From contig NZ_CP013234.1 of NCBI RefSeq assembly GCF_001584185.1, positions 4,340,001-4,404,000 on the forward strand: a stretch of DNA of 64,000 nt, read 5' to 3'. How positions within the stretch are numbered: the stretch's first letter is position 1; every line of letters begins with the position of its first letter. Under the pieces are notes generated by a model that worked only from the letters and a program-made list of their open reading frames with translations, was not told the origin of the DNA and did no database searches. The translations under genes and the position numbers were made by a program. Origin of the DNA: Collimonas pratensis (GTDB taxonomy: Bacteria > Pseudomonadota > Gammaproteobacteria > Burkholderiales > Burkholderiaceae_D). Positions 51,252-60,399 of this stretch are shown in pieces.

Positions 51252-51277
51252 GTCCAGTCCATCATGGGCGCAACAGA
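51252..51277. other. attR, with a dusA 5'-end relic running leftward from 51292
   Basis: Exact 26-bp match to attL. Read on the minus strand from an ATG at 51290-51292, the sequence codes MKRRISVAPMMDWT, a normal DusA N-terminus, then changes to phage sequence and stops within a few codons. This start was joined to dusA before the present prophage entered. As a second integrase follows at the same spacing, it may have been supplied by that second element. Confidence 0.9.
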
Positions 51278-51419
51278 TATACGCCTCTTCATGTAATTAC
51301 TTGATTTCATTGAGATAAACGACTATTTTTGCGGCTATTTAGTGATGCAGTTTATGCGCTATTTTGTTCAATTTTGTGGTATTTTGCTATCTCACTGCAT
51401 CAAATTTGCATCAAGGAAT

Positions 51420-52403
51420 ATGGCAACTATTACAAAACGAGGCGCATCTTGGTTCGCTCAAATCCGGCGAAAAGGCCACAAGTCTATCAGCAAGTCGTTC
51501 CCGACCAAAGGAATGGCCCAAGAATGGACTCGCAAAATCGAGCGCGAGATTGACACCTTAGATTTCCAGGACGGGCGCAGCCTCTCCGGCGTCGCCCTGT
51601 CTGAATTAATTGAACGCTACTCCAAAGAAATGCAGGTTGCAAAGCCCTTCGGACGCAATAAATTTGACGTCCTGACCCGACTCAAAAAAAATATAGGTGC
51701 CTTGACTATCCCTGAGATCACATCAGAAAAACTCATGGAGTACATAAAAACCAGGCAGCAGGTCAAGCCAGAGGGAACGAAGGGCGCCGGCGGCGTTACG
51801 ATCAGCGTCGAACTAACCTATCTCGGTAGCGTATTCAAGGCAGCCAAGCAGCTTTGGAAGATGCCGATCGACTTGGACATTATTTCCGAAACTCGGGCCA
51901 ACCTGAAGTACATGGGCCTTCGGACCAAATCCACTGAGCGAGACCGGCGACCAACAGAACTTGAAATCAAACAGATTTGCGAATGGTTTCTTGCCAAAGG
52001 CTCTAGACAGAAAGTCCCAATGCCGGATTTGATTCATTTCGCGATTGCGACAGCTATGCGGGCGGGGGAAATCATCAACTTGAAGTGGGACGACCTTAAC
52101 GAGACCGACAGGACAATTATTATTAGAGACCGCAAACATCCGCAGGAGAAAAAGGGGAATGATCAAGAAGTGCCTTTACTTGCCGACGCTTTCACAATTG
52201 CGATGCGTCAACCTCGCACAAGTGACCCGCGCATTTTTCCAGTAACAGACGGCACTATCAGCAGCCTTTTCCCTCGTGCTTGTAATGCGCTCAAAATCAT
52301 TGACTTGAGATTCCATGATCTGAGACACGAAGGAGTATCGCGCCTTTTCGAGCAAGGCTACATGCGTCGAAACGCACTCCGTCCCATTAATAGCTCTTTC
52401 TGA
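51420..52403 (+). pseudogene. int: Second dusA-type integrase, 3'-truncated
   Basis: From MATITKRGASWFAQIRRKGH to HDLRHEGVSRLFEQGY it is closely similar to the first integrase, including R in TAMRAGEI and the H-x-x-R box. After the codon for that tyrosine the frame runs into unrelated sequence and stops 13 codons later. The second active-site histidine and the nucleophilic tyrosine are lost, so it is inactive. The junction at about 52362 lies inside the end of a converging gene fragment. Confidence 0.88.
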
Positions 52404-52921
52404 TCTGATTTCCGAACCGTATAGCCGAATACAGATCTAGCCACACTAGCGCGATAATATGTAATTTTCCCCTGTCCCGCCCGTCCATTGCTACCAGCTG
52501 ACGATTTGGCTCCCTCACCCTCGCGGAACCAAAACGCGTTCCAATTCTCGCCCGCACCATCAACATTATGGTCAATGTAGGTGCCTTGCAACCCAGTTGT
52601 TCCAAAATCCTCGATAACGATGACTCGCTTGTCGACGTTTTGCAAAGCACTTCCACCCGAGGCCTCAAGCCTTGCCATGTACTCTTTGGTTACCAAATCG
52701 TGCAAATAGGCAGCGTCATATCCTTCAGCATCTAGAACCTGGATGTTCACTTTGACACTACTTGTGTTGTCAGGGGCTCTTGCATCAAGAGTGTTCTGCA
52801 ACGCCTCTCTTATCAATATCTCAAGACTTGACCTTTCTTCCTGCGCAAAATTGTCTTCGGAAAGATCTCGTCCTTGAACGCCAAATGCTGATGTCGGTGG
52901 GAATTTCCATTTAGCAGTCAT
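52358..52921 (-). pseudogene. GHKL (Hsp90-like) ATPase, 3'-truncated
   Basis: The first 180-odd codons of an ATPase: SLEILIREALQNTLDARAPD is the N-box helix (E, N and D in the usual places), VIVIEDFGTTGL takes the place of the DxGxG motif, and GSNGRAGQGKITYYRASVAR is a G-rich lid. The rest of the ATPase and any C-terminal domain are gone; the frame ends at the join with the integrase fragment. Such ATPases occur in bacterial conflict systems of the MutL/MORC type. The next gene upstream is 9 bp away. Confidence 0.75.
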
Positions 52922-52930
52922 GTAACCGTC

Positions 52931-53161
52931 CTATAAAGAAAAAATGGAGTCGTCTTCTCCATCGTCACCACGAAACCGAGCCTTCAGCACATCGACCTCA
53001 CGCTGGAGTGCGCGAACGATTTTTTTTGCATCAGTATCCGTATAGATATATGCACGCTTATTAGCCAGATTTCCTATGAGTCGCAAGTCCTTAATTGTCC
53101 TCGTTACCCGCTTATTGGCTAGCTCAACGAACTTGTCGCGAGCGTCACGTTTTCTTTCCAT
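52931..53161 (-). CDS. Small basic protein upstream of the GHKL ATPase
   Basis: A 76-residue, strongly charged protein: RDKFVELANKRVTRTIKDLR, LIGNLANKRAYIYTDTDAKK, then an acidic end DDGEDDS. The ATG at 53161 follows TTGGAGGTTAC. It forms an operon with the truncated ATPase, so it was probably part of the same defence-like system. No family assigned. Confidence 0.65.
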   Translation of the reverse strand: MERKRDARDKFVELANKRVTRTIKDLRLIGNLANKRAYIYTDTDAKKIVRALQREVDVLKARFRGDDGEDDSIFSL

Positions 53162-53441
53162 GTAACCTCCAATTAGCAAACCTCCTCTTCGTAAACGAAC
53201 AAGAGCGCGGTTGTATATCAAAAATATACCGTATACACAGCACAAAAACATACAACATTTTTCATATATATTCGATATAAACTCAATTTATGCAGTCATA
53301 TACGGGATTATTCTGCCTGCAAAATAGCTATATTTCTTGTATACAGTTCCTTGTTGCAAGATTTGATGTATTTCGCAATTTCGCGTCCGTAACGTATCGT
53401 TTGCTTTGGTCTACGCAAACTTGAGTCTTTTTCTGCCCTTG

Positions 53442-53598
53442 GTCCAGTCGCAAGGGTTCACACCAAAAATGCGTCATTTTGCGTCAATTCGTTGCGGCCA
53501 ATTTCCCTACGCACCCCGCGCAGCTTGGGGGCTCAGCGCTTTTGCGAAATGCGTTAAAAGCAGTGCATTTAGCGAAGCCCGCAGGCGTGGGGGGACTA
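53442..53598. other. Second putative cos region, left half (5' exon of the intron)
   Basis: Similar to 18814-18969 of the intact prophage, base for base apart from substitutions, up to GGGGACTA where the group II intron begins. The stretch 53162-53441 before it is AT-rich and shows no gene. Confidence 0.5.
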
Positions 53599-54168
53599 GT
53601 GCGACATGGTGCTGATGAGGTAATTGCTTTGCCCACTGAACATCGTGGTGACAAAGCCCGTTGTGCCGTCAACGGTAGCCTACTGACCCAGGCGAGATGG
53701 GTAACTGTCTGGTCTGAAGCGGTCAGGACAATGCATGGAGGGCTGCAAGCGCAAATGCGGCTCTCACGCTAGGCTTGGTGGTATTGGTTAACATAAGTGA
53801 ATTGCTGATAAACGTCGTCACCACGAACCAGCCAAAAGCGCTGACAGGCTGGAGCCAAAAGGCACGTAGCTGGCTATCCCTCTTAGTCCTCGGGATACAC
53901 GGACATCATAGCTACCGGCGGAGAGGCAGAACCTAACCCACTGTGTTATCTCATCGGAACATGGTAAGCCCGTATCGCTGCCTTCTGGGCAGGCGACCCG
54001 CAAGGGAAGCTGTTGGCGGTGCGGGTAGAGGAAGACGGAGAAAGCGAATGCTTTGCTGTAATGACAGAGATAGGGGTTGCAACATCATCCCATGCGAAAG
54101 CAGGCCCACTTCCGTCCGGTCTCTCATCACGAGAGAATTTGTAGAACTTTTGAAGGCAGGAATCGCAA

Positions 54169-55626
54169 ATGACCATCACTTATCCGATGGGTGCACCAGC
54201 CCGCAACTCTGAGCATTGGAACCAGATCGACTGGCACCAGTGTCGCCGAGAAGTGAGAAAGCTGCAAGTGCGTATCGTGAAGGCAGTACAGGAAGGCCGC
54301 TGGCACAAGGTGAAATCCTTGCAATGGCTGCTAACCCACTCGTTCAGTGCGAAAGCACTGGCAGTTAAACGGGTGACCGAAAATCAAGGTAAGCGTACAG
54401 CGGGGGTCGATAAGGCAACATGGTTGACTCCCAATGCCAAATGGAGCGGCATATTGTCGCTCAGCAGATGCGGGTATCGGGCTCTACCGTTGCGACGGGT
54501 GTACATCCCCAAAAGTAATGGCAAGCTGCGGCCGCTGGGTATTCCGACGATGCGTGACAGGGCCATGCAGGCGCTTTACCTGCAAGCTCTCGAACCTGTT
54601 TCGGAGACCACGGCGGACCCGCATTCCTATGGATTTCGGCCAAAACGCTCAACAGCAGATGCGATAGAACAGTGCTTCAGATCGCTGTCGCAGAAATTCT
54701 CTGCTCGGTGGGTGTTGGAAGCCGATATTCAAGGATGCTTCGACAATTTTAGCCATGACTGGTTACTCGCCAATATCCCAACGGATAAAGCGATACTGGC
54801 AACGTGGTTAAAAGCCGGCTTCATGGAAAGCCACATCCTCTCTCCAACTATGGCGGGCACACCACAAGGGGGTATTATTTCTCCGACAGTGGCAACCATG
54901 GCACTCGATGGCTTGCAAGCACGTTTAAGTCAACAGCTCGCAAACACCGAAGGGAAGCGCAATCGACTCCATATGAACTTCGTTCGATACGCCGACGATT
55001 TTATTGTGACAGGCCACTCGAAAGAGTTCCTGGAACAAGAAGTCAAACCGTGCATCGAAGCGTTTCTGGCGGAACGGGGTCTCACCCTCTCTGCTGAGAA
55101 AACGCGGGTCACTGCAATTGAGGAGGGATTCGATTTCTTGGGCGTGAATCTTCGTCGCTTCGGCGACAAGCTGCTCACGCGGCCTGCACAGAAAAGCATT
55201 CAGTCTCTGTGCAGCAAGCTCAGGAAAATCGTTAAAGATAATCTGACGGCAAAACAATATAGCCTGATACAGCAACTCAACCCGGTCATCCGTGGTTGGA
55301 CGCAATATCATCGACATGGTGTTGCCAAGAAAATCTTTACGGATGTGGATACGTATCTATGGCAGTTACTGTGGCGCTGGGCTACTCGACGTCATCCCCA
55401 CAAAAGGGCAAGATGGATTAAAGATAAATACTTCAAGTGCATAGCACATCGCCACTGGGTATTTGCTACTACCGAAAATACAGGTTCAACGGAACTGGTT
55501 GCGCTGGTCAAGGCCCGCGACACGAAAATCCGGCGACACCTCAAAATTCGATGTGCCGCTAATCCATTTGATCCGGAGTGGAATGATTACTTCGAGCGGC
55601 GCAAAGACCGACGATTCCGGGACTAG
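54169..55626 (+). CDS. ltrA: Group II intron reverse transcriptase/maturase
   Basis: A 485-residue intron-encoded protein that aids splicing and makes the cDNA for mobility. The reverse transcriptase blocks are present: RRVYIPKSNGKLRPLGIPTM, DPHSYGFRPKRST, LEADIQGCFDNFSH, GTPQGGIISP and the catalytic FVRYADDFIVTG (YADD). Domain X is around GWTQYHRHGVAKK. The C-terminus ends at WNDYFERRKDRRFRD, so the full HNH endonuclease with its cysteine pairs is missing, as in several bacterial lineages. The frame is intact. The leader 53599-54168 is ribozyme sequence. Confidence 0.93.
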   Translation: MTITYPMGAPARNSEHWNQIDWHQCRREVRKLQVRIVKAVQEGRWHKVKSLQWLLTHSFSAKALAVKRVTENQGKRTAGVDKATWLTPNAKWSGILSLSRCGYRALPLRRVYIPKSNGKLRPLGIPTMRDRAMQALYLQALEPVSETTADPHSYGFRPKRSTADAIEQCFRSLSQKFSARWVLEADIQGCFDNFSHDWLLANIPTDKAILATWLKAGFMESHILSPTMAGTPQGGIISPTVATMALDGLQARLSQQLANTEGKRNRLHMNFVRYADDFIVTGHSKEFLEQEVKPCIEAFLAERGLTLSAEKTRVTAIEEGFDFLGVNLRRFGDKLLTRPAQKSIQSLCSKLRKIVKDNLTAKQYSLIQQLNPVIRGWTQYHRHGVAKKIFTDVDTYLWQLLWRWATRRHPHKRARWIKDKYFKCIAHRHWVFATTENTGSTELVALVKARDTKIRRHLKIRCAANPFDPEWNDYFERRKDRRFRD

Positions 55627-55657
55627 CCGGTTGACGAAAGAAGACTTCGAGAGGCTT

Positions 55658-55692
55658 GAGCGGAGTGCGGTGAAAGTCGCACGCTCCGTTCT
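55658..55692 (+). ncRNA. Group II intron domain V
   Basis: A 34-base hairpin: GAGCGGAGTGCGG, the loop region TGAAAG, and TCGCACGCTCCGTTC, the most conserved part of the ribozyme, holding the catalytic triad AGC-like base. Domain VI follows to the AC 3' end. Confidence 0.85.
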
Positions 55693-55732
55693 TAGGGGAC
55701 GGCGGCGTAGCAATGCGCTGCTGTTACCCGAC

Positions 55733-55927
55733 CGTTTTAAAGGCCGCTGCCGGCGTCTTTTTCATGACAAGACGGCATGTTAGAACATTAAAAAAGCGGC
55801 ACAAGGCGGCTCAGATCGATGCAGGCGCCGCCGTTACGACGTGGCGGCGGGGCAGGTATACCGTTAGCGTCCGGCGCACCTGAGCGCGGCCTGATTCTTC
55901 TGGCAGTCGTCCCGACAATCCGTATTG
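55733..55927. other. Second putative cos region, right half, and zinc-finger gene 3' remnant
   Basis: Continues the match to 18970-19166 of the intact prophage after the intron: CGTTTTAAAGGCCGCTGCCG and so on, into the last codons of the small zinc-finger gene (minus strand). The match stops abruptly at 55927, after GTATTGCAGA. Beyond it, 55928-56040 is distantly similar to 11437-11540 near the tmRNA fragment. The rest up to 56317 is AT-rich and holds no gene. Confidence 0.55.
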
Positions 55928-56317
55928 CAGACCACCGCAGACTGCGCAAAAACGGCTAGGTCTGAGGGCCCGGACATGGATCCGTTTTCGCTCAAACTTC
56001 GCCTACGGTTGAGACATCCAATGCGGCGACAATCTATTCCCCGAGTTCACGGCGTGGAATGTAGCTAGAAGTCCGTGTCAATCCTCGCTATTTCTATTTA
56101 CTGTCGCAAATTCGCAGCAATCCATTTTCGTACGTGCAGTTATCGTAGCGACATTTTTTCATCTGAATTCCGAGTATAAACGCATTTCCATATGCCAATA
56201 TTTTCTATAAGAAACAATGGCATTTCGGCTATCCTACTGGAAGTAGACTGACCATTCTGTATATTCTGGATTGCATTTACAAATTTCTCTTACACACACT
56301 CCCCAAAAAGGATCCCT

Positions 56318-57307
56318 ATGCTGCAATTTCTATGTCGGACTGAAGCGCTTATTACCGCATTAGTACTCTCAGTATCTCTGGTAGGCACCGCACATGCCAA
56401 AGTAAGCACCGAAGGAACTGACTTTTCACACTCCACTCAATCGGCATTTCACGCAAATTACGCCATTCGTCCTGGCCAGTCAAAACAAGATGTCGCCGCT
56501 ATCATCCATTCTAATTTTGCAGCTGTCATTGAAGAAAATTTTGCGCGGGGGAGCAGCGCCCACATACAAAAATTGATCGACAACTTAAGTGAACGGGAAC
56601 TGCAGGATTTAGCGTCTGCCTATACCAAAGCGCTAGGTGGACAGCACGCAAACGTACTGGATAGCTTGGCACAGAAATTAGATGGGAAACGATTGGCACG
56701 CGTAGCCGGCGCATTCGGCTATGTACCAGTTTCAATCGCGGTAAGCACGCATGCATCTTCAGACGTTCAAGTAGCCTTTGAAGAAAAAGCGAAGCGCAGT
56801 GCCGCTACTCCCGGCGGAGGAAAGGCCACGATATTTGCTTCGCCAACCATCGACATGACTATTTACGAAATATATCTAGAATATCGCACTGCACCAATTG
56901 GTAGCTTGGGACCTTCTGCCGCTATAGCAGAAACATCAATTTTTTCAGGTGCTCATTTGTGGGCAGCGTGGCAAGCTGGTACTTATATCGGTACAGGTAT
57001 CAACGCACTCATCAATACTTATGACCCCCAATTAGGCGATGCTATAGGTGGTACGATTTACGGAATGGTTGAGAATATTTACTCCGCTGGGAATAGTATT
57101 CAACAAGGACATTATGAGCAAGGTTTGGACAATCTTCTGGGCGGAAGTATAGGCGCGCGAGGCGAGGCCACTGGGAATTACAGCGGCGACTATGGCGTTT
57201 CTGGTGCCTACAACGAAATGATGCACAATAACCATATTTGCGGTGATTTCAAATTTCAGACCGCTGGCAGCATTCATACAAATGCCAATTGCGATCCAAA
57301 TCCATGA
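56318..57307 (+). CDS. Secreted protein of unknown function
   Basis: A 329-residue protein with a signal peptide (LITALVLSVSLVGTAHA, cleavage after AHA) and no further membrane anchor. The mature part has helical stretches (IQKLIDNLSERELQDLASAY) and a glycine-rich second half (GAHLWAAWQAGTYIGTGINA, GTIYGMVENIYSAGNSIQQG), ending with a cysteine pair (HICGDFKF, NANCDPNP). The start follows AAAAGGATCCCT. Codon use is AT-richer than the phage, pointing to separate origin. I recognise no family. Two small membrane genes follow. Confidence 0.7.
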   Translation: MLQFLCRTEALITALVLSVSLVGTAHAKVSTEGTDFSHSTQSAFHANYAIRPGQSKQDVAAIIHSNFAAVIEENFARGSSAHIQKLIDNLSERELQDLASAYTKALGGQHANVLDSLAQKLDGKRLARVAGAFGYVPVSIAVSTHASSDVQVAFEEKAKRSAATPGGGKATIFASPTIDMTIYEIYLEYRTAPIGSLGPSAAIAETSIFSGAHLWAAWQAGTYIGTGINALINTYDPQLGDAIGGTIYGMVENIYSAGNSIQQGHYEQGLDNLLGGSIGARGEATGNYSGDYGVSGAYNEMMHNNHICGDFKFQTAGSIHTNANCDPNP

Positions 57308-57479
57308 GTGCAAGTACGTATTTGTGCCAATTGTCTTAGTTGCCAAAACTGATAGATTGCTTTAATTAAATTCAGTTAGCACTAAAAATAAAATTAAAAC
57401 TATCTCCCCTGATAGTTTTAATTTTTCGACGAAGATCGGTCCATTTCTAAGTGTCAAACGTGCGCGCGAGGACTTTCTA

Positions 57480-57791
57480 GTGTATTACGCCATATTCAAA
57501 TTCATCAGATCGCGAAGTCTTGATGTCTTTGGTTCAATCTGCTTCATTATTTTGTTTTTATTCTCAGTGAAAAATTATGAAGCCCGTTTCGCTTATCTTT
57601 CGCTAGCATGTATATCTTCTTTCATAGATACGTTGCTTGGCCCAAAAATATCTTTGAAAATGACTCTTCCACAAATTTTCCAAAGGTTTCGAGATGGGAC
57701 GATACGGCGCAGTACCAACATTCAGCGTGTTTTTCAATTACTGATGATTGTTTTTTTTGCGCTTTTTTTGCATTCCGTTTTTGCTGCATAG
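57480..57791 (+). CDS. Small membrane protein, paralogue 1
   Basis: A 103-residue protein starting at GTG after GAGGACTTTCTA. It has three hydrophobic segments, with FKFIRSRSLDVFG at the start, LLGPKISLK in the middle and IQRVFQLLMIVFFALFLHSV at the end. The same length and the same three blocks occur in the next gene. Role unknown; close spacing after the secreted protein allows an immunity role. Confidence 0.7.
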   Translation: MYYAIFKFIRSRSLDVFGSICFIILFLFSVKNYEARFAYLSLACISSFIDTLLGPKISLKMTLPQIFQRFRDGTIRRSTNIQRVFQLLMIVFFALFLHSVFAA

Positions 57792-57890
57792 AATAAACGC
57801 ACAGTAGATTCACATTGAACATTCCAGTAGCTCTGCGGCAACACATTAATGCCTCCTTCTAAAACACTTTCAGCATGCAAGGATCGACGT

Positions 57891-58202
57891 ATGCAATACG
57901 AAATATTTAAATTTATAAAGTCGCGGAGTTTCGATATTTTTGGTTTTCTAGTTGCAGTGATCTTGCTGGTCTCGGCCATGAAAGACCACTCTACAAGTAA
58001 GATATTTGTCGGCCTGGCTAGTACGTCAGCATTTATCTCGATTTTACTTGGGCCGAAGATTTCCCTGAAACTCCCGATTCCTCAAATTTACAAACAAATT
58101 CGAGAAGAGAAAACGCAGTTTCGTAGTCTTACCAGGCGTATTTTTCAATATCTCACAATTGGATTTTTTCTGCTCTTTCTTTATTCTATTGCCACCTCAT
58201 AG
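57891..58202 (+). CDS. Small membrane protein, paralogue 2
   Basis: A 103-residue homologue of the preceding protein: FKFIKSRSFDIFG, SAFISILLGPKISLKLPI and RRIFQYLTIGFFLLFLYSI. The ATG at 57891 follows AAGGATCGACGT. Tandem duplication with clear divergence means both have been kept for some time. Confidence 0.72.
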   Translation: MQYEIFKFIKSRSFDIFGFLVAVILLVSAMKDHSTSKIFVGLASTSAFISILLGPKISLKLPIPQIYKQIREEKTQFRSLTRRIFQYLTIGFFLLFLYSIATS

Positions 58203-58242
58203 TTCTGACAGCATGGGACGCGGTCGAGAGCATATAATACCG

Positions 58243-58452
58243 TTAGCGTCCAGCGCGCCTGAGCGCTTCCTGTTCCTTCTGGTAGTCGTCCCGGCAATCC
58301 GTATTGCAGAACAGCGCCCCATGGGCGACATCATCATCACAGTAATGGCAATGCCCGTCCGCCTCCAGCTTGGGCGTGCGGCGCGCATGCGCCATGGCTG
58401 CTTCGATATCCTTTGCGATACGCCACTCGGCGCGGTCTGCTACGTCGCTCAT
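58243..58452 (-). CDS. Small phage C4-type zinc-finger protein (second copy)
   Basis: All 69 residues equal those of the copy at 19102-19311, although the DNA differs at several third positions. This shows selection on the protein before or after the two phages separated. It is in the same place relative to a portal gene. Confidence 0.75.
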   Translation of the reverse strand: MSDVADRAEWRIAKDIEAAMAHARRTPKLEADGHCHYCDDDVAHGALFCNTDCRDDYQKEQEALRRAGR

Positions 58453-60245
58453 GCTGCCTTCCCTTCCATGTTCTCTAATGTGTAGTCGTTAAATTTCACT
58501 ATCTCTTCTCCCAGCCATTCGTTAATCATTAAAAAATGCGATTGCAGCGGCACTAGCTCGTTACGGGCGAACACCTTGGCCGCTGGCTCGACGGCGCCGA
58601 AACCACCGGCATTGCTCGGCATGATCCCCATCAACTGCGGCGGCACGCGGTGCGCCGCCAGCAGGTCGTCGCGGGTTACGCCCTTGATGTTGAAAAATTC
58701 GTCCTTGGCCGCGACCTCGGACACCGGCAGGATCTGGATGCCGTCCTTTTTACCGCCGGGCGCGTACATGAAGACGTTGCGGAAATTGCCCGGCCCCTTG
58801 CTGTCTTTCAGTGCATTGCGCAACTTGTCCACGTCCTTGATGTCCTGGGCGGCGTCGGTCATGTACAGGATGAAGCCGGCGTGAGAGCCGTTCTTGTAGT
58901 ACTTGCGCCGGAACAGCGTGGCCGATTCGTTGAGCCAGGCTGACTGCAAAGCGGACAGGTACTGCGGCAGGCCGTAGACCTCCTGGTTCACATCTGGGTC
59001 CATCAGGTGGAAGACCGCGCCCTTGGCAAACTCATGTTCCTGCTGCCAGCCGGACACGAAAAAATAGTTATCCAAGTCCGTGCCGCGTCGCATGTACTTG
59101 GCAAGGGAATGCTTCAACTGGAGGATCTGCCCGGTGCGGCTGGCGCGCTTCTCCAGGTAAGCATTGCCGAAGGTCAGGAAATCCAGCGTGAACCGTTTAA
59201 ACGCATCCCGCGACAGGCATTTGTGCGGCACAAAGGTCGACGTCAAAATGTTGGCCTTGAAGTGGATGGCACTGGAGTGGTGGACGCTGGAATTAAACGA
59301 CTTCGCCAGGCCCTGCCAACTGACTGGCGGCTCGTACCAGCGGCCATTGAGCCAGCATTCCAGGCTTTCCATGATGTCGGCATGGTCCAACACCGGCGTC
59401 GGGTCTTGGCCGGTAAAGCCGTTCATCAGCTTGGCGTGGGTGACATCGATCTTGTACTGGTCGGCCTTGGATCGGCCCTTGTTGAACAGCTCGCCGGTCC
59501 AGAACGGATACGCCTGGTGCGTGGTCGATGATGGCGTCGAAAAATAGGTCTTGCGCCATTTCTCATGCAGCGCCATACCGGACGCCACCTTGTTCAACTC
59601 CTGGAAATTGTGGGTCCAGAAGAATTCGTCAAAGTAGAAATTGCCGTGATAGCCCTGGGCGGTGCGCGAATTGGTCCCCAAGAAATACAGATGGGCGCCA
59701 TTCGGCAAAATGATCGGGTCGCCGGACAGGCTGATGCCGGCGGCATCCTGGGCGAACTGGACGATGTATTGTTTAAAAACGTGTGCCTGCGCTTTCGACG
59801 CCGACAGGAAGATCTGATTACGGCCGGTTTCCATGGCGTCAGCCAGCGCCTCGCGGGCGAAGTACCACGTCGCGCCGATCTGGCGCGATTTCAGGATCAT
59901 GCGCGTGCGCTCGTGACCGTTGCGATACCAGACCTTCTGGTAATCAAACAGCGAATCGCGGAACGCCTCCAGTAGCTGGTCTTTCTGCTCAGGGCTGAAA
60001 TCGTTGCGCGTCGGCTTCTTCTTCGGGCCGGCATTTCTCTTGTCCAGGTTCGGATTGAGGTCCGCCTCATTGCCGCCGCCGTCATAGCGGCGCTTGCGCG
60101 ACATCTGCACCAGGGAGCGCGTCAGTAAGTCGATTTCCTTGAAATCGCTGCCGCTTTTTACTTCCTTGTCGATCAGCTGCACCATGCGCGCTTCGATCTG
60201 CCCCTCCACGCGATCGATCGCCGTGGACAAGTGCCACTTGTCGCG
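58449..60245 (-). pseudogene. Chimeric terminase-portal fusion, 5'-truncated
   Basis: Reading leftward from 60245, the frame begins inside a terminase (at the residue pair corresponding to 70 of gpP, RDKWHLSTAIDR), contains the whole ATPase (KSRQIGAT, YFDEF), and at about 59405 passes in frame from GFTGQ to DPTPVLDHADI, which is residue 33 onward of a portal. The join has GGTC in common with both parents. Over 590 codons stay open. The nuclease domain of the terminase, the N-terminal helix-turn-helix and a start codon are missing. Differences from the intact genes are mostly synonymous. Probably a remnant, but expression has not been excluded. Confidence 0.85.
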
Positions 60246-60258
60246 TTAGGACCACACC

Positions 60259-60399
60259 ATGAAAAACGCTTCTGTCACTTCCAACGCCGCTACCGCTAAC
60301 TCCAAACCGATCATCCTGGACGAACCGATCAAGCGCGGCGACACCTTCATCAGCGAAGTCACCATCCGCCGCCCGAAGTCGGGAGAGCTGCCGAACTGA
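60259..60399 (+). pseudogene. Tail chaperone E, N-terminal fragment
   Basis: Forty-six codons (PIILDEPIKRGDTFISEVTI, RRPKSGEL) with the original ribosome binding sequence TTAGGACCACACC, matching 36986-37125. At about 60390 it runs into tape-measure sequence out of frame and stops. Confidence 0.8.

Larger units (their letters stand above)
9545..51277 (+). mobile_element. P2-like prophage integrated in dusA
   Basis: Bounded by the 26-bp direct repeats. It contains an intact integrase, a full P2-type head, lysis, tail and baseplate set, a repressor with a divergent small gene, an Ogr activator and a gpA-type replication protein. Reading frames are open throughout the structural region and the -1 frameshift, nested spanins and gene overlaps are conserved, so it looks potentially functional. 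Accessory blocks lie at 10.7-18.8, 28.3-29.8, 42.2-44.9 and 50.4-51.1 kb. dusA-targeting integrative elements are a known class. Confidence 0.93.
53599..55732 (+). mobile_element. Complete group II intron, 2134 bp
   Basis: The 5' end is GTGCGAC and the 3' end is ...CCCGAC, the usual group II ends. The boundaries are fixed by an empty homologue: 18961-18980 reads GGGGGACTA followed directly by CGTTTTAAAGG, the two flanks here. Domains I-IV lie at 53599-55640 with the maturase in domain IV, and domains V-VI at the end. The boundary definition is unusually firm because an uninterrupted copy is in the same window. Confidence 0.93.
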
